From assembly GCA_021299075.1 (NCBI GenBank), contig JAJTFU010000048.1:1-21610 (forward strand): DNA of 21,610 nucleotides, in the 5' to 3' direction. Positions 1-10,354 of this stretch are shown one piece after another. A program made the position numbers and the translations under genes. Each line of letters begins with the position of its first letter. The stretch's first letter is position 1. The notes beneath the pieces are model-generated. The model made no database searches, had not been told where the DNA came from, and was given only the letters and a program-made list of their open reading frames with translations. This stretch comes from Novosphingobium sp. GTDB lineage: Bacteria > Pseudomonadota > Alphaproteobacteria > Sphingomonadales > Sphingomonadaceae.

Positions 1-1
1 T

Positions 2-2418
2 TTCCGCCAGCGCATTGGCATTCCGGATGGTGCCGGGATTACCCAGCAGGGTGTTGGTCGCATTGCCGATGTGGGCGATGCAATCACCGGCCTGGCCGGG
101 ACTGCCATGCAGGTCATGGAGCCGCGCCTCAAGCGCAAAGCAATCGAGCAAGGCACGGTTGATGCCGCGCGCACCGTGATCGGCAAGGACGAGAACGGCA
201 ACTATGTCATGCCCGATGCGCCAAAGGGCGGCGGCGATGCCTATGTTGCAGCCTTCGATGCGGCTAAGCGCGATCAATACAAAGACCTGATTGTCTATGA
301 TGCACAGGTAGAGTTCAACAAGATCTATTCGGACCCGGCCAACATCGGCCTGACGCCGGAAGATCGCCGCAATCTTGCTGAGAACTATGTCTCGGGTGTG
401 CTTGGCGCGGTTGATCCGTTTGTCGAAGCCGAGGTGATGGAGGCGCTTAACCGGGAGGTTCTTCAGCGCGACCTGGCTTCCAGCAACGCATGGCTCCGGC
501 AAGAAACGGAACTGATGGAGCGCGGCTTTGCTGCCAAGGTTGAGAAGTCCTCAAGCGATGCGTTTGAAGCCTATACTATCGGCAGTGCGGCTGAAGGCGA
601 CCGGCTCAAGGGTGAAGCCAAAGCAGCAATGGAGCGGCTTGTCCAGCTACGGATGCGCACGCCGGAAGAACTGGCGGCACTGGAGGGCAGCTTTACCAGC
701 ATTGCAGCTGGCGGTGCCTTTATGAAGGAAGTCCGCGGCGACATGGGCGAAGGCACCCTGTTTGCCGATGATCTGCAAAAGCTAATGCTGATGCTCAACG
801 AGAACGACAATCCAGACTGGACCGTGATCGTTGGCGGCAAGGAGTATAATGGCGAGAAGCTGCGCGCCCTGATCCCTGACAGCAAGGTGCGAACCATGTT
901 GGAACAGAAGATTGGCCAGCGTGAAAGCATGGCTCGAGCGGAGGAGGCCGAGGACGAGAAGAAGAATGAGGCGTTCGATATCTTTGCCTCTGTGCCGCTG
1001 GGCGGTAACTTTGCTTATGGCGTAAGCGGCGAGGAGAAGGCTGGCGCCTGGCAGGCGTGGGCCGCAATGGAAGGCGTGGATCTCATGTCGCCGGAAGGTG
1101 TGGTCCGGGCTTACCACCGTTCGCCTGACCTGCCTGACGAAATGTATAAGCAGGCATTCAGCAACATGAGTGCGCGCACCGGTGCCGAGCTTTCGACCGT
1201 CTCGACGACGAGGTGGGTGTGCGCTGGGCCACGCTCAACCCGCAGGCACAAGACGCGATCCAGCTGGACGTTGCGCAGCAGGTGGCAATGGGCGTCGATA
1301 TCGACACCGCCCGCAAGTCGGCCGGGGTGCGCTTCAAAGCGGGCTGGACACAGAGCCGCTACACGCTCGACAGTGCGCTCACCAATGCCCGCAAGGGTGG
1401 CGATGCCTGGATTGAGAAGGACCGAATGGTCCCGACTGTGCGCGACTGGAAGAACCCGAGCCAGCAGACGGATGCCTGGGTCGCTCCCTATGTTGGCGAG
1501 GCGATCAAGAATTGGGGTGGTCAGCAGTTGCCGGGGATGCCTGAGCAAAAGGACCTAATGCTTGGCAAGAACGTCTGGCTACAGCCGACCGGCCGCAAGA
1601 GTGGCGCTGGCGGCCAGCAGTATGCGATCATGTATTTCGATCCGGAGAAAGGCAACCCGCCGACCGTGTTCATGGACAAGCAGGGTATGCCGATCCAGCT
1701 TGAGTTTGGTCGGGCACAAGCCAAGCTGCAGCGCCAGGTCGATGCCCACTTCAAGAGCCGGGATGCCGCTAAGTGGCAACGTGATGAGCGCATCAAGAGC
1801 GCTGCGCCGCGCACTTACATGCCGGGAAGCGGGGGTGGGCTAGATCCATCTGTGGTGGGTGGATTACCTGCCAGTCTCAAAGCTGCTCGCGATGAAGCTG
1901 CTGCTGGCCCATTCAAGTTCAACGTCGATGTGCGCGACGTTGCACCGCCAGAGGCGCAGGGGCGCATACTGGGTGGCGCGGCCAACAACTGGCCGGGTGT
2001 CGCTCGGGCTATTGCTTCTGAGTTTGGGCTGCGGCCAGATCATGTGGCTACCGTCATTTCTTATGAAACGGGCGGCAAGTTTGATCCCGATGTGTGGGGC
2101 GGCAAGGACAACAATCATTTTGGCCTGATCCAGTTTGGCGGACCTGAGCGCGAGAAGCACTTAAAGCCCTTGCTCGGCGGCAAGCGTTATGAGGACGCCA
2201 CTCCCCAGCAGTGGGCGCAGGCAATTGGCAGCTTCCTGCGCGAGCGCGGCTTCAAGCGCGGCATGAACATTCTTGATCTTTACTCGACGATCAATGCTGG
2301 ATCGCCCGGTCGTTATGGGGCCAGTGACAACGGAGGCAAGGACACTGTGCGTAGCCATGTGCAACGGATGCTTCGTGACCACTTGCCTCAGGCCAAGCGG
2401 TGGCTGAGCCGTGGCTGA
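2..2418 (+). CDS. Internal virion protein with C-terminal lytic transglycosylase domain (5' partial, frameshifted)
   Basis: The reading frame is already open at the first base of the window, so the true start lies upstream; the GTG at 71 is internal. The first frame runs to about 1190 and coding then continues one base back (-1), through residues FDRLDDEVGVRWATLNP, to the stop at 2416-2418. Adding one T to the TTT at 1191-1193 restores a single frame. The C-terminal part holds a lysozyme/transglycosylase-like core: ISYETGG with the likely catalytic Glu codon at 2065-2067, followed by a GLIQFG motif. In T7-like phages internal virion proteins carry such domains and locally open peptidoglycan during DNA ejection. 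It overlaps the next gene by 8 bp. The frameshift could be a homopolymer sequencing error, a real mutation or, less likely, recoding; no canonical slippery heptamer is visible. Confidence 0.8.
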
Positions 2419-5400
2419 GGGTAAGCAAGACACGCCGCTCTACGTTGGCGACAATCTTCCTGTCGCGCCGCTCAACGCGCCCGACGATAGCTGGTCAACC
2501 TGGGGAAGCGCGCTGTGGGATGCGGTCACGCTGCAGCCGGTCTATCAGACTGCTGGGCGCACCTATGACATGCTGATGGCCGGCACTGATGGCGGCCGCT
2601 TCAACCCTTACGAGGGCGATTACCTCAAAGGCTACGAAGCCTACACCGACGAGTTTATCCATACCTATCACCGTGCCGAAGCCGATGCGATGAAGGCGCG
2701 GATCGACAAGAACAAGCAGCGCCGCGCCAACGTCGAGGCCAACCTGGGCTTTGGCGGCCTGATGCTGTCCGAGCTATTAAACCCGGTCAACGTGATCCCG
2801 CTGCCGGGTGTGATGGGCGCAGGCTTTGCCAAGGGCGTGCTTAAGGGTGGCGCCGGTTTTGGCGCAACGTTGACCGCCGAGGAGCTGCTGCGCCAACAGG
2901 TCGATCCTACGGCTACCGCCGAGGAAAGCTGGAACAATGTTCTTTATGGGACGCTATTTGGCGGCGTGCTGTCGGGCGCGGTCGGGGCTTATGGCCGGGC
3001 CAATGCGCGCGACCTGGGCGAACGCTTTGCCGCTGAGCTCAAGGTCATGGAGCGCGGCCCGCTGGGCCAGACTGCCAGCGATGCCGAGCCAATCATTCAG
3101 TCAGGCACGGGCTTTGTCGCGCGTCCAAGTGGCGATGCGGCGGTGGGCGTTGCGCCTGCTTATGGGCTGGAAAACCAGACCAAGATAACCCTGTGGGGGC
3201 GGCTCAAGAACCTGGGCGTGCGCGCGGTCGAGGACTTTGCCGATGCTGTGGCCGGTGACTACGGCACGCTGTCGGCGCGTAACCGGCAGCAGCTGCCAAC
3301 TGAAATGTCCGCTTATCTTGCTTCGCAGCTGTGGCGCGGGCAAGCGGCTGATTTCAGCGTCAAGCTCAACCAGATCTATTCGCGCTACCTGACAGGCGGC
3401 GATGGCGGGATGCAGGTCATGGGCCTGAACCTTGCCACGGCACCGCAGAAGATCGCCGAGTTCTTTGGCAAGGGGAGCCGCGCTGATGGCAAGTTGAATT
3501 ACGAGGAGTTCAAGGACGCAATCTTCCGGGCGCACAAGTCAGACCGGATCGAGGCGGACAACCCGTTTGTCAAAGAGGGCGCAGACTTGGTGCGTGGCTT
3601 CTTTGATGAAGCAATGGAGAAGGGCGTGGCTTCCGGCGCCATTCGATCGGCTGAGGGCTTCAAGAAGCTGCTTTCTCGGCGTGCCGAGCGCGGTCGGCAG
3701 ATGATCGCCCGGTTTGAGGAACTGTCTGCCAAAGGGCAAACCGTCAAGGCAGAACGGCGCGCTACGCGCCGCGCAGAACTTACCGCATCGGTTGCCGGGA
3801 CGCGGGTGGTCGGACCTGACGACAAGCCGCTGGTGGTATTTCACGGCACAAGCGAAAACTTTGACAAGTTCAAGGGGCGGGGCCGCAAGGAAACCCCGCT
3901 TTCTAAGGCTGTGCGCCAGCTGATGCTGACGTTTGATTGGGGTGATACCGCGCTTAAGCAGAAGGCATCTGAGCGTGGTGCAGTCTGGTTTACCGCCAAT
4001 TCAGAACTGGCTGATGATTATGCCAAAGCGGGCGGCGGCGATGGTGTTGTCCGCGAGGCGCATCTTAATCTTCAGCGCCCGCTGGAATACGATAATGCGA
4101 CCAAGACAGTGACGCTGCCAAATGGGCAGCAGCTGGACTTTGCCGAGGTGTTTGGCACGTTCAACAACTGGTCGATTATCAACCCCCAACTGATCCCGTT
4201 GGCTCGGCAGCATGGCGCTGACGGGCTGATCCTGAGGAGCATTAGCGACCCTGCCACCAAGAACATGATTGGCGCGGCGTCGGACGTTTTTATTGTGTTT
4301 AATCCTGACAAGCAGATTGTCCTGCTCGACAATCTCTTGCCTGATGAAGCCGGGCTTAGCGTGAACGAAATTGCCGAGCTGGCGGAACTGACCCGCCAGC
4401 AGCAGCGCTTGCTTGACTGGATGGACAAGCGCCTCGACGACGAACTGCCGGCCGACGAGGGCTTGAAGGCCGTGCTCGACGAGATCGAGAAGAACGCCGC
4501 CGACCGCCGCGCGCAGATGGAGGCGACCCGCAACGACCTGCTTGCCAAGGGCGAGAAGCGCCGCGAGGACACCGAGCAATTGCTGGCCGATGTGCAGGCG
4601 ACGATTGCCGCGCGCATCGACAAGGACGAGAAGCTGCTGGCCTACTTCAACCAGAAGGAGGAACAGATTGGGCTGACCGATGGTGAGCGCGCTTATCGCG
4701 ACGACATTGCCGAGCGCATCTGGTCGAACGATGGCGGTGGTTCGCCGGCTCAGCAGATGTTGCAACAGCGACTGCGCGAGGCGCTGGCCGGGGTTGACGC
4801 GCGGGCACAGGAAGCAATGGCCCAGCTCGACGGGTTCGACTTCAGCTATAACCCTGACGCCAAGATCGGCGCGACCGTCTATCATGGGACGCGCGAGGAT
4901 CTCACCACCTTTGTTGATGCCGATGGCAACCTTGTGCTGCGACCGAGCGAGAACTTCGGGGGCAAGCAGCAGGGCGTGTCGTTTGCTGCTGAGCGCAACC
5001 TGGCCGCCGATTATGCCACGCGCGGGGGACCAGCAAACCCGGATGCAAGTCAAGCTGCTCTCAACCAAATGGATCCGATTGATGAAGCGGTCCTCAAGCA
5101 TAGCAAACGCTTGCGTCCGGCGGATTTGTTTGATCCTACCAAGGTGCGCCAAGATAATCTGTTTGCCGCAGTTATCGATCCCAAGGGGCGCATTTGGGAG
5201 TTGAACTTTGACGAAGGCCGCGGTGATCACGCCGGGTTTGCTGGCGCATTGGCCGAGGCTTATACTCGGGCTGGGCAGGAGGCTGGCGCCGATGCCGCTG
5301 CCGGCCTCGACAAATATGTGCTGCTTCGCAATTACTCGGACCAGTATGCAATCGACATTAGCCAGCACGCAACGCAGCGGCAGCGCGATGTGCTGGCTGC

Positions 5401-7507
5401 AATTGACCAGCTGGCAAAGCGGAATGGCGCGCAGCTTGATGTAAACGATTTCATCGCGCGTCCACTTGATCCTACCCAGGCTAGCGCATCGTCGGCTCGC
5501 GATGTGCGCGGCGCGGTCGTGTTCGAGATTGACACCGCGGCGCTGCCCAAACTCGATCCTGAGACAATGGGCGAGGCGTTTGCCAAGACCGATGGCGATG
5601 TTGTGATCCCGGCGGGGCGCTGGAAAGCGACCGATGCCATCACCGGCAAAGCAATCGACCTTGATGCCAAGGCGGATGGCACCAGCTTCCTGACCGGCAA
5701 GCAGCGCGATTACCTTGACCGGCTCGAGCAGCGCCTGGCCGGGGCGATTGACCGCTACGAAGGCCCGAAGAACGAGGCCAACTATATCAGCCGCGTCTGG
5801 GACATTGACCAGGTGCGGCAGGATCCGCAGCGCCTCACGCAAATCCTGTTCGACTGGTTCAAGAAGAACCCGCTGCCGGGCGCGTCGATGAATGACGGGG
5901 CGATCATGCGCCGCGCGGAAGAAGCGGTGAGCCAGATCATGCGCGAGGCCGAGCTTGGCGAAATGCAGATCATGAAGGGCGGCGGGGCCAGCTTCTTGTC
6001 GAGCCGCAAGATCGACATTCCCAACGAGCTGGTGGCTGATTTTCTGGTCACGGACGTTGAGCATATCGTGCGCAACTATGCGCACCGCTTCGGGCTGGTG
6101 CAGGAGTTCAGTCGCAAGTTCGGCACGTTCGATGCCGAGGACGCGATCGACGATGTGATCCTGCAATCAGCGCGCGAGCTTCAGTTTGCTGACTTGGCCA
6201 ATGCCGAGGCGCAGCTGGGCCGCTTGCGGCAAGACATGGGCGAGCTGCGCGACACGGTGACGGGCGCAATCTATTCGACCGATCCAGCCATGATGAACAA
6301 GCGCCGCATTGCCGCTGGCTTGCGCGCTTATGGCACAGTCACTTCGCTGGGGCGGTCGGCGCTGTCGTCTGTGCCTGAGCTTGGCCGTGGGATCATGGTC
6401 AACGGCTTCATGCGGACCTTTGGCTTTGCGCTGGATATTCTTGGCAACCGCGAAGCATGGGGCAAGATCTCGGGAGAGCTGGCCCGCCTGACTGGCGAAG
6501 GCTTCGACATGGTGCTGTCGAGCGTGATGGACCGCTTTGTCGAGCAGGGCGGGCCGCTGGGCGCCGCGACCGGCAAGGTTGGCCGCCTGGCGCAGAAGGG
6601 CACCAACTTCGTCAACGGTCCTTACTTCCTGCTGAACGGGCTGGCCGCAATCACTGACATTACCAAGCGCCTCAACCTTACCTTCATCAACCAGTTCATG
6701 ATCGAGGATATGGCCAAGCTGGTGCAGACCGGCGATGCCAAGCTGGCTGAACGGCTTGCCAGTTACGGGCTATCGGCTGACGATGCGCGCCGGATCGTGC
6801 AGGAAATGCCGGTCGAACGGCAAGGCCAGATGTATCTGCCCAACGTGGGCGAGTGGAGCGATGGGGATCTTGCGACGCGTTACCTGACTGCCGTGACGGG
6901 CATGAGCCGCCGCATTGTCCCGACCGCTGGCCCGGCCGATGTGCCGATGATCGCCAAGGGCTTCATTGCTGGCCGCGAGTTTCCGCTGCTGACTATGCCG
7001 TTCCAGTTCATGCAGTATGGCTTTGCCGCCATCAACAAGGTGACGCTCTCGGCCCTGCAGGGGCGCGACCAGTCTCCGGTGGCAGGGCTGGCGATAATCA
7101 TGGGGCTGGCCTGGGTGGCGCAGAACCTCAAGACTGATGACCAGCAATGGCACCGGATGCCGGTCGAGGAGAAGCTGCTGCGCGTGGCCGATGCTTCGGG
7201 CGTGCTCGGGCTTTATCAGGATATCCCGAACAAGCTTGAGATCCTCTCGGGTGGCCGCGTCGGGGTGCGCCCGATGCTCGGCATGGAACCGTTCAACAAG
7301 GGCGAGAACTACGCCGACTATGCGGACATTGGTGGTCCGGCAGTTGGCAAGATTGCCGACCTCACGCGGGTAATGTCAGGCGACGACATGACCGATCGCG
7401 AGATGGCGGGCATCATTCGTCGGTCGATCCCCTTGAACGATGTGCTGTGGTGGCGCGACAGTTTCATCGAAGCGGAGCGCTATGCCTTTGAGGCGGTCGA
7501 GGACTAG
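2411..7507 (+). CDS. Giant internal virion / polyvalent protein with two ADP-ribosyltransferase-like domains
   Basis: This 1698-residue protein starts at a GTG that overlaps the previous stop by 8 bp. Visible parts are: a Gly/Ala-rich hydrophobic stretch at about 110-195; a first ART-like domain at about 470-640 (VVFHGTS with His478, a GAVWFTANSELADDYA block, and a late DVFIVFNPDKQIV strand); a charged, probably coiled-coil stretch at about 650-750; a second ART-like domain from about 820 (VYHGTRED with His825, then a GVSFAAERNLAADYA block); and a C-terminal part from about 1297 with further hydrophobic segments, for example near 1557-1575. The H-G-T plus Tyr/Phe pattern is that of ART domains in phage polyvalent proteins, which are thought to enter with the DNA and modify host proteins. 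The ends resemble membrane-active ejection proteins such as T7 gp16. Ejection and ART activity are inferred, not shown. Confidence 0.8.
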   Translation: MAEGKQDTPLYVGDNLPVAPLNAPDDSWSTWGSALWDAVTLQPVYQTAGRTYDMLMAGTDGGRFNPYEGDYLKGYEAYTDEFIHTYHRAEADAMKARIDKNKQRRANVEANLGFGGLMLSELLNPVNVIPLPGVMGAGFAKGVLKGGAGFGATLTAEELLRQQVDPTATAEESWNNVLYGTLFGGVLSGAVGAYGRANARDLGERFAAELKVMERGPLGQTASDAEPIIQSGTGFVARPSGDAAVGVAPAYGLENQTKITLWGRLKNLGVRAVEDFADAVAGDYGTLSARNRQQLPTEMSAYLASQLWRGQAADFSVKLNQIYSRYLTGGDGGMQVMGLNLATAPQKIAEFFGKGSRADGKLNYEEFKDAIFRAHKSDRIEADNPFVKEGADLVRGFFDEAMEKGVASGAIRSAEGFKKLLSRRAERGRQMIARFEELSAKGQTVKAERRATRRAELTASVAGTRVVGPDDKPLVVFHGTSENFDKFKGRGRKETPLSKAVRQLMLTFDWGDTALKQKASERGAVWFTANSELADDYAKAGGGDGVVREAHLNLQRPLEYDNATKTVTLPNGQQLDFAEVFGTFNNWSIINPQLIPLARQHGADGLILRSISDPATKNMIGAASDVFIVFNPDKQIVLLDNLLPDEAGLSVNEIAELAELTRQQQRLLDWMDKRLDDELPADEGLKAVLDEIEKNAADRRAQMEATRNDLLAKGEKRREDTEQLLADVQATIAARIDKDEKLLAYFNQKEEQIGLTDGERAYRDDIAERIWSNDGGGSPAQQMLQQRLREALAGVDARAQEAMAQLDGFDFSYNPDAKIGATVYHGTREDLTTFVDADGNLVLRPSENFGGKQQGVSFAAERNLAADYATRGGPANPDASQAALNQMDPIDEAVLKHSKRLRPADLFDPTKVRQDNLFAAVIDPKGRIWELNFDEGRGDHAGFAGALAEAYTRAGQEAGADAAAGLDKYVLLRNYSDQYAIDISQHATQRQRDVLAAIDQLAKRNGAQLDVNDFIARPLDPTQASASSARDVRGAVVFEIDTAALPKLDPETMGEAFAKTDGDVVIPAGRWKATDAITGKAIDLDAKADGTSFLTGKQRDYLDRLEQRLAGAIDRYEGPKNEANYISRVWDIDQVRQDPQRLTQILFDWFKKNPLPGASMNDGAIMRRAEEAVSQIMREAELGEMQIMKGGGASFLSSRKIDIPNELVADFLVTDVEHIVRNYAHRFGLVQEFSRKFGTFDAEDAIDDVILQSARELQFADLANAEAQLGRLRQDMGELRDTVTGAIYSTDPAMMNKRRIAAGLRAYGTVTSLGRSALSSVPELGRGIMVNGFMRTFGFALDILGNREAWGKISGELARLTGEGFDMVLSSVMDRFVEQGGPLGAATGKVGRLAQKGTNFVNGPYFLLNGLAAITDITKRLNLTFINQFMIEDMAKLVQTGDAKLAERLASYGLSADDARRIVQEMPVERQGQMYLPNVGEWSDGDLATRYLTAVTGMSRRIVPTAGPADVPMIAKGFIAGREFPLLTMPFQFMQYGFAAINKVTLSALQGRDQSPVAGLAIIMGLAWVAQNLKTDDQQWHRMPVEEKLLRVADASGVLGLYQDIPNKLEILSGGRVGVRPMLGMEPFNKGENYADYADIGGPAVGKIADLTRVMSGDDMTDREMAGIIRRSIPLNDVLWWRDSFIEAERYAFEAVED

Positions 7508-7561
7508 TCCATTGTGACCTGAGGCGCTTTGCCGTTTGTCCGGGGAAACGGAGAACCGGCG

Positions 7562-8413
7562 ATGGCACTCAAGATCAACGACACTGCGGCGCGCCGGCAA
7601 TACACGGCAACGGATGGCCAGACTGTGTTTTCTGTGCCGTTCACCTTTTTTGAGGTGGACGAGCTAAAGGTCTACAACGACGGCACGATTTTGACCTATA
7701 ACCCGACGCCGGGCAATGCCACTGAGTATTCTGTTGCTGGGGCCAACAACGATTTAGGCGGATCAATCACTCTGGGTGCACCGGGGGCTGCGCTGGGTGA
7801 TGTGATTACCATCCTGCATGACGTGCCGGTTGAGCGTTTGACCGACTTCCCGCTGTCGGGGCCGTTCCAGATCGAAAGCCTCAACATCGAGCTGTCGAAG
7901 ATCGTGGCGATGATCCGCCAGATGGAGACGACGCTGGGCCGGGTGATCTCGTTGGCGGTCAGCGACGTCAGCGCCGACTTTGTGCTGCCAGACAAGACCG
8001 AGCGCGCAAACAAGTGGCTGGCTTTTGATGCCAACGGCGACGTGGTGATGCGCGATGCCAACTCGCTGCCAAGCTATTCGTTCGGGTTCTTCTTCACGCT
8101 GAGCCCGGCCAGCAACGAAGTGGTCTGCATCCACGTTGCGCCGGAAGCCTTTGTGATCCCCGCCAACTTTGCCAGCCCCGCGGCGCGCGGCAGTTGCGGC
8201 ACCAACCCGCTGGCCAGCTATATCTTGAGCGTCACCAGGAACGGCAGCGCGATCGGGACGATAACCATCTCGACCGGGGGCGTTTTCACCTTTGCCACCA
8301 GCGGCGGCATTGACCAGGCGTTTGCCGCTGGCGACGTTCTGCGGATCACCGCGCCCGCCGTTGCTGACACCACCATTGCCAATGTTGCCATTACCATTCG
8401 GGGGGTTCGCTGA
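7562..8413 (+). CDS. T7-type tail fibre protein
   Basis: This 283-residue protein begins at ATG 7562, which has a GGAG about 9 bases upstream; a TTG at 7529 in the same frame lacks such support. Residues 1-140 match the N-terminal virion-binding domain of T7-like tail fibres: an Arg-Gln-Tyr start, TATDGQTVFSVPFTFF, a VYNDG turn, a YSVAGANN segment, and then a helical stretch (IELSKIVAMIRQMETTLGR). The C-terminal 110 residues form a beta-rich module with ISTGGVFTFATSGG and a GDVLRITAPA motif, and probably belong to the distal shaft or an adaptor for other receptor-binding proteins. The protein is short for a complete T7 fibre (over 500 residues), so the next two genes may supply the distal parts. 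Its stop overlaps the next ATG by one base. Confidence 0.8.
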   Translation: MALKINDTAARRQYTATDGQTVFSVPFTFFEVDELKVYNDGTILTYNPTPGNATEYSVAGANNDLGGSITLGAPGAALGDVITILHDVPVERLTDFPLSGPFQIESLNIELSKIVAMIRQMETTLGRVISLAVSDVSADFVLPDKTERANKWLAFDANGDVVMRDANSLPSYSFGFFFTLSPASNEVVCIHVAPEAFVIPANFASPAARGSCGTNPLASYILSVTRNGSAIGTITISTGGVFTFATSGGIDQAFAAGDVLRITAPAVADTTIANVAITIRGVR

Positions 8414-9387
8414 TGCCCAACCGTTACTACGCCGGGAACACGCTCGCCGGCTTCTTTCGCTCAAGCACGGCGGTTGTCGATGGTCTGACGACCGCAGGCT
8501 GGTTTGACAGCGCCTATGTCGCCAACGCAATCAATGTTCTCGGCGGTTCGTCCACGGCAAACTACATCGAGTCCCCAGTCTTTGCGGCCAGTGGAACGAT
8601 TTGGTGGGTATTTGAACTTCGCGCTAACTCGCTCTCAGGAAACTCTTGTTATCCGCTCTGGGCTTATAACGGTGCGACCAATGCCTACCGTCTGAGCTAC
8701 AACAGCAGCGGCTGTATGCTGGAATACTGGAATGGCTCGGCGTGGATTTCCGGTATGCGCGTATCCACAACTGATCCAAGTTCCGCCCGCGTTCGCGTTG
8801 CGGTCAAGATTGTCTGCAATTCCGAAATGCGGATCTATGTCGGCGGGGTTGAACTTGCGGCTGCAGCGATCACCGGAATTACGACCGGGCAAACCGCCGT
8901 TACCCGCACGCAGCATTGGACGGTCAACTCGACCAGCGGCAACTGCGCTTTTTCCCAGATCATGTGCGCGGACTATGACCTTCGGGACAGCCGCTTCATG
9001 GCTGCCGCGCTAACCGGCGACAGCGCCAGCAATACAAACGGCACCGGAGCAGTCACCACGATCAACGAAACGGTGCTGGACGAAAGCACCGGGGTCAGCC
9101 TCACCACTACGGCGCACAAGCGCGGGCAGACCCATGCCGCAATCACCGTGCCAGTGGGCTATGTCATTGGCGCGGCGGTGCTGAACGCGCGCGGGCGCGC
9201 TGCTGGCACGATCACTGATGGCAAGCTTGGCTTCCGCAGCGGCGGCACCAACTACTCCTCGAGCGGTCGCGGCTACAACAGCGGCTACGAGCCGCGCGGG
9301 TATATCATTGAAAACGATCCCAACACTGCTACCCGCTTCACCCAGGCTGGCTTCAATGCCGCTGAGACGTATCTCGAAGCGGTCTGA
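8413..9387 (+). CDS. Probable tail appendage protein with LamG/concanavalin-like fold
   Basis: This 324-residue protein starts at an ATG overlapping the stop of the fibre gene (TGATG), implying translational coupling. No catalytic motif is recognised. The sequence is rich in Ser, Thr, Gly and Asn with alternating beta-strand patterns. The middle third (about residues 50-170) reads like a concanavalin/LamG sandwich: GTIWWVFELRA, an LEYWNGSAWISG strand pair, and RVRVAVKIVCNSEMRIYVGG. The C-terminal part has a Gly/Tyr/Ser-rich loop region and ends in an amphipathic helix. Its position between a T7-type fibre and the lysis genes suggests a receptor-binding or fibre-tip protein. This rests on composition and context only. 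Confidence 0.65.
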   Translation: MPNRYYAGNTLAGFFRSSTAVVDGLTTAGWFDSAYVANAINVLGGSSTANYIESPVFAASGTIWWVFELRANSLSGNSCYPLWAYNGATNAYRLSYNSSGCMLEYWNGSAWISGMRVSTTDPSSARVRVAVKIVCNSEMRIYVGGVELAAAAITGITTGQTAVTRTQHWTVNSTSGNCAFSQIMCADYDLRDSRFMAAALTGDSASNTNGTGAVTTINETVLDESTGVSLTTTAHKRGQTHAAITVPVGYVIGAAVLNARGRAAGTITDGKLGFRSGGTNYSSSGRGYNSGYEPRGYIIENDPNTATRFTQAGFNAAETYLEAV

Positions 9388-10151
9388 TGCCCGCCTTTCG
9401 CGCCATCGCTACTCGCTCCGCTGTAGCCAGCGCAGCAACTATATCGCCGGCTAAACCGGCGGTCGATGGCGCGGGCGGGCTGTTGCTGGCGATTGTCACG
9501 ACCGGCAGCACGGCCACGCACAACTGCGGCACGGCGGGCTGGACCAAGTATCAGCAGGTCAACACCGCGGCGAGCTTTGCCGGTTCGATTTGGTATGCCG
9601 CTGAGGACGCGGCTGCGCCGACCTTTACGTGGACCGGGGCCACGACCTGCTCGGCGCAGGTGGTTTATTATTCGGACCCGCAATCGCCGATGACTATTGG
9701 CATTGGCGCGAACACCTTTGACCATTCGGTATCGGGTTCGACGCACAGCACGCTGTCGATCATGTCAACGCAGAACAATGCGTTGGCGGTCTATGTCGAT
9801 GTGTGCCAGCTCAACGTCTCTGCCACGACGCCGAGCGGCGGGTGGACCGAGCGCTCGGACACTGGCTCGGCCACCGATGGCGCGCGCACGGTGCTGGGCG
9901 ATCTGCTGCTGCCAACTGTGGTGGGCAGCTTTACTGGCGGGCAGTCGCTGATTGCCGGCGATGCGCCGTGGATCCAGTGGACTATTGAATTGAACGGCAC
10001 CTCGCCGGTCAATCAGGTCCAGGTCAGCAAGGCCGAGCTGGGAGCCGTTGTCGAACCGGCCGCAGGCTTTGCTGCCAGCCAGGCCGAGCTGGGCGCATGG
10101 CTTGATCTGCTGAGGGATACCCCGCGCCGCCAGTTCATTACGATCAACTAA
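9387..10151 (+). CDS. Probable tail appendage protein, function unknown
   Basis: This 254-residue protein starts at an ATG that overlaps the TGA of the preceding gene (TGATG). It is rich in Ala, Gly, Thr and Ser, with repeated short beta-strand patterns and several Trp residues (GTAGWTKYQQ, SIWYAAEDAA, TFTWTGATTC, WIQWTIELNG). This is typical of phage surface-exposed beta structures. The last 40 residues contain two similar units, KAELGAVVEPAAGF and QAELGAWLDLLRD, that look helical. No enzymatic motif was seen. It is coupled to the fibre and LamG-like genes, so a role in host recognition or as a decoration protein is the best guess. A signal peptide is not apparent. Confidence 0.6.
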   Translation: MPAFRAIATRSAVASAATISPAKPAVDGAGGLLLAIVTTGSTATHNCGTAGWTKYQQVNTAASFAGSIWYAAEDAAAPTFTWTGATTCSAQVVYYSDPQSPMTIGIGANTFDHSVSGSTHSTLSIMSTQNNALAVYVDVCQLNVSATTPSGGWTERSDTGSATDGARTVLGDLLLPTVVGSFTGGQSLIAGDAPWIQWTIELNGTSPVNQVQVSKAELGAVVEPAAGFAASQAELGAWLDLLRDTPRRQFITIN

Positions 10152-10168
10152 CCAGGAATGTTGTGACA

Positions 10169-10354
10169 ATGACTGAACAGCGAACGCTAACTGATGAAGA
10201 TGTCGCAGCAATCGTGAGCAAGCTCGAGGAGCGGATCGCGCAGAAGTTCTACGTCGATCTCGGCAAGGGGCTGTGGGGCGCAGTCTGGCGCGGGCTCTTT
10301 GCCATCGCGCTGATCCTGGCCGCCTACGGCGCAGCTAAGGGGGTGCCGCAATGA
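10169..10354 (+). CDS. Small single-span membrane protein of the lysis cassette
   Basis: This 61-residue protein has a charged N-terminal helix (about residues 8-28) and one strongly hydrophobic segment at about 35-56 (GLWGAVWRGLFAIALILAAY), followed by a short tail. AGGA at 10154-10157 could serve either the GTG at 10163 or the ATG at 10169; I prefer the ATG, but the spacing does not decide it. The stop overlaps the endolysin ATG (ATGA). One-span membrane proteins directly ahead of an endolysin are often holins or antiholins; a second membrane gene follows the endolysin, so which one forms the lesion is unclear. Confidence 0.65.
   Translation: MTEQRTLTDEDVAAIVSKLEERIAQKFYVDLGKGLWGAVWRGLFAIALILAAYGAAKGVPQ

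Noticed and set aside
4001..6166. A 721-codon minus-strand open frame opposite the giant virion protein
   Set aside because: It is antisense to a clearly coding gene, has no domain signature and no suitable start, and is explained by the codon bias of the GC-rich + strand gene.
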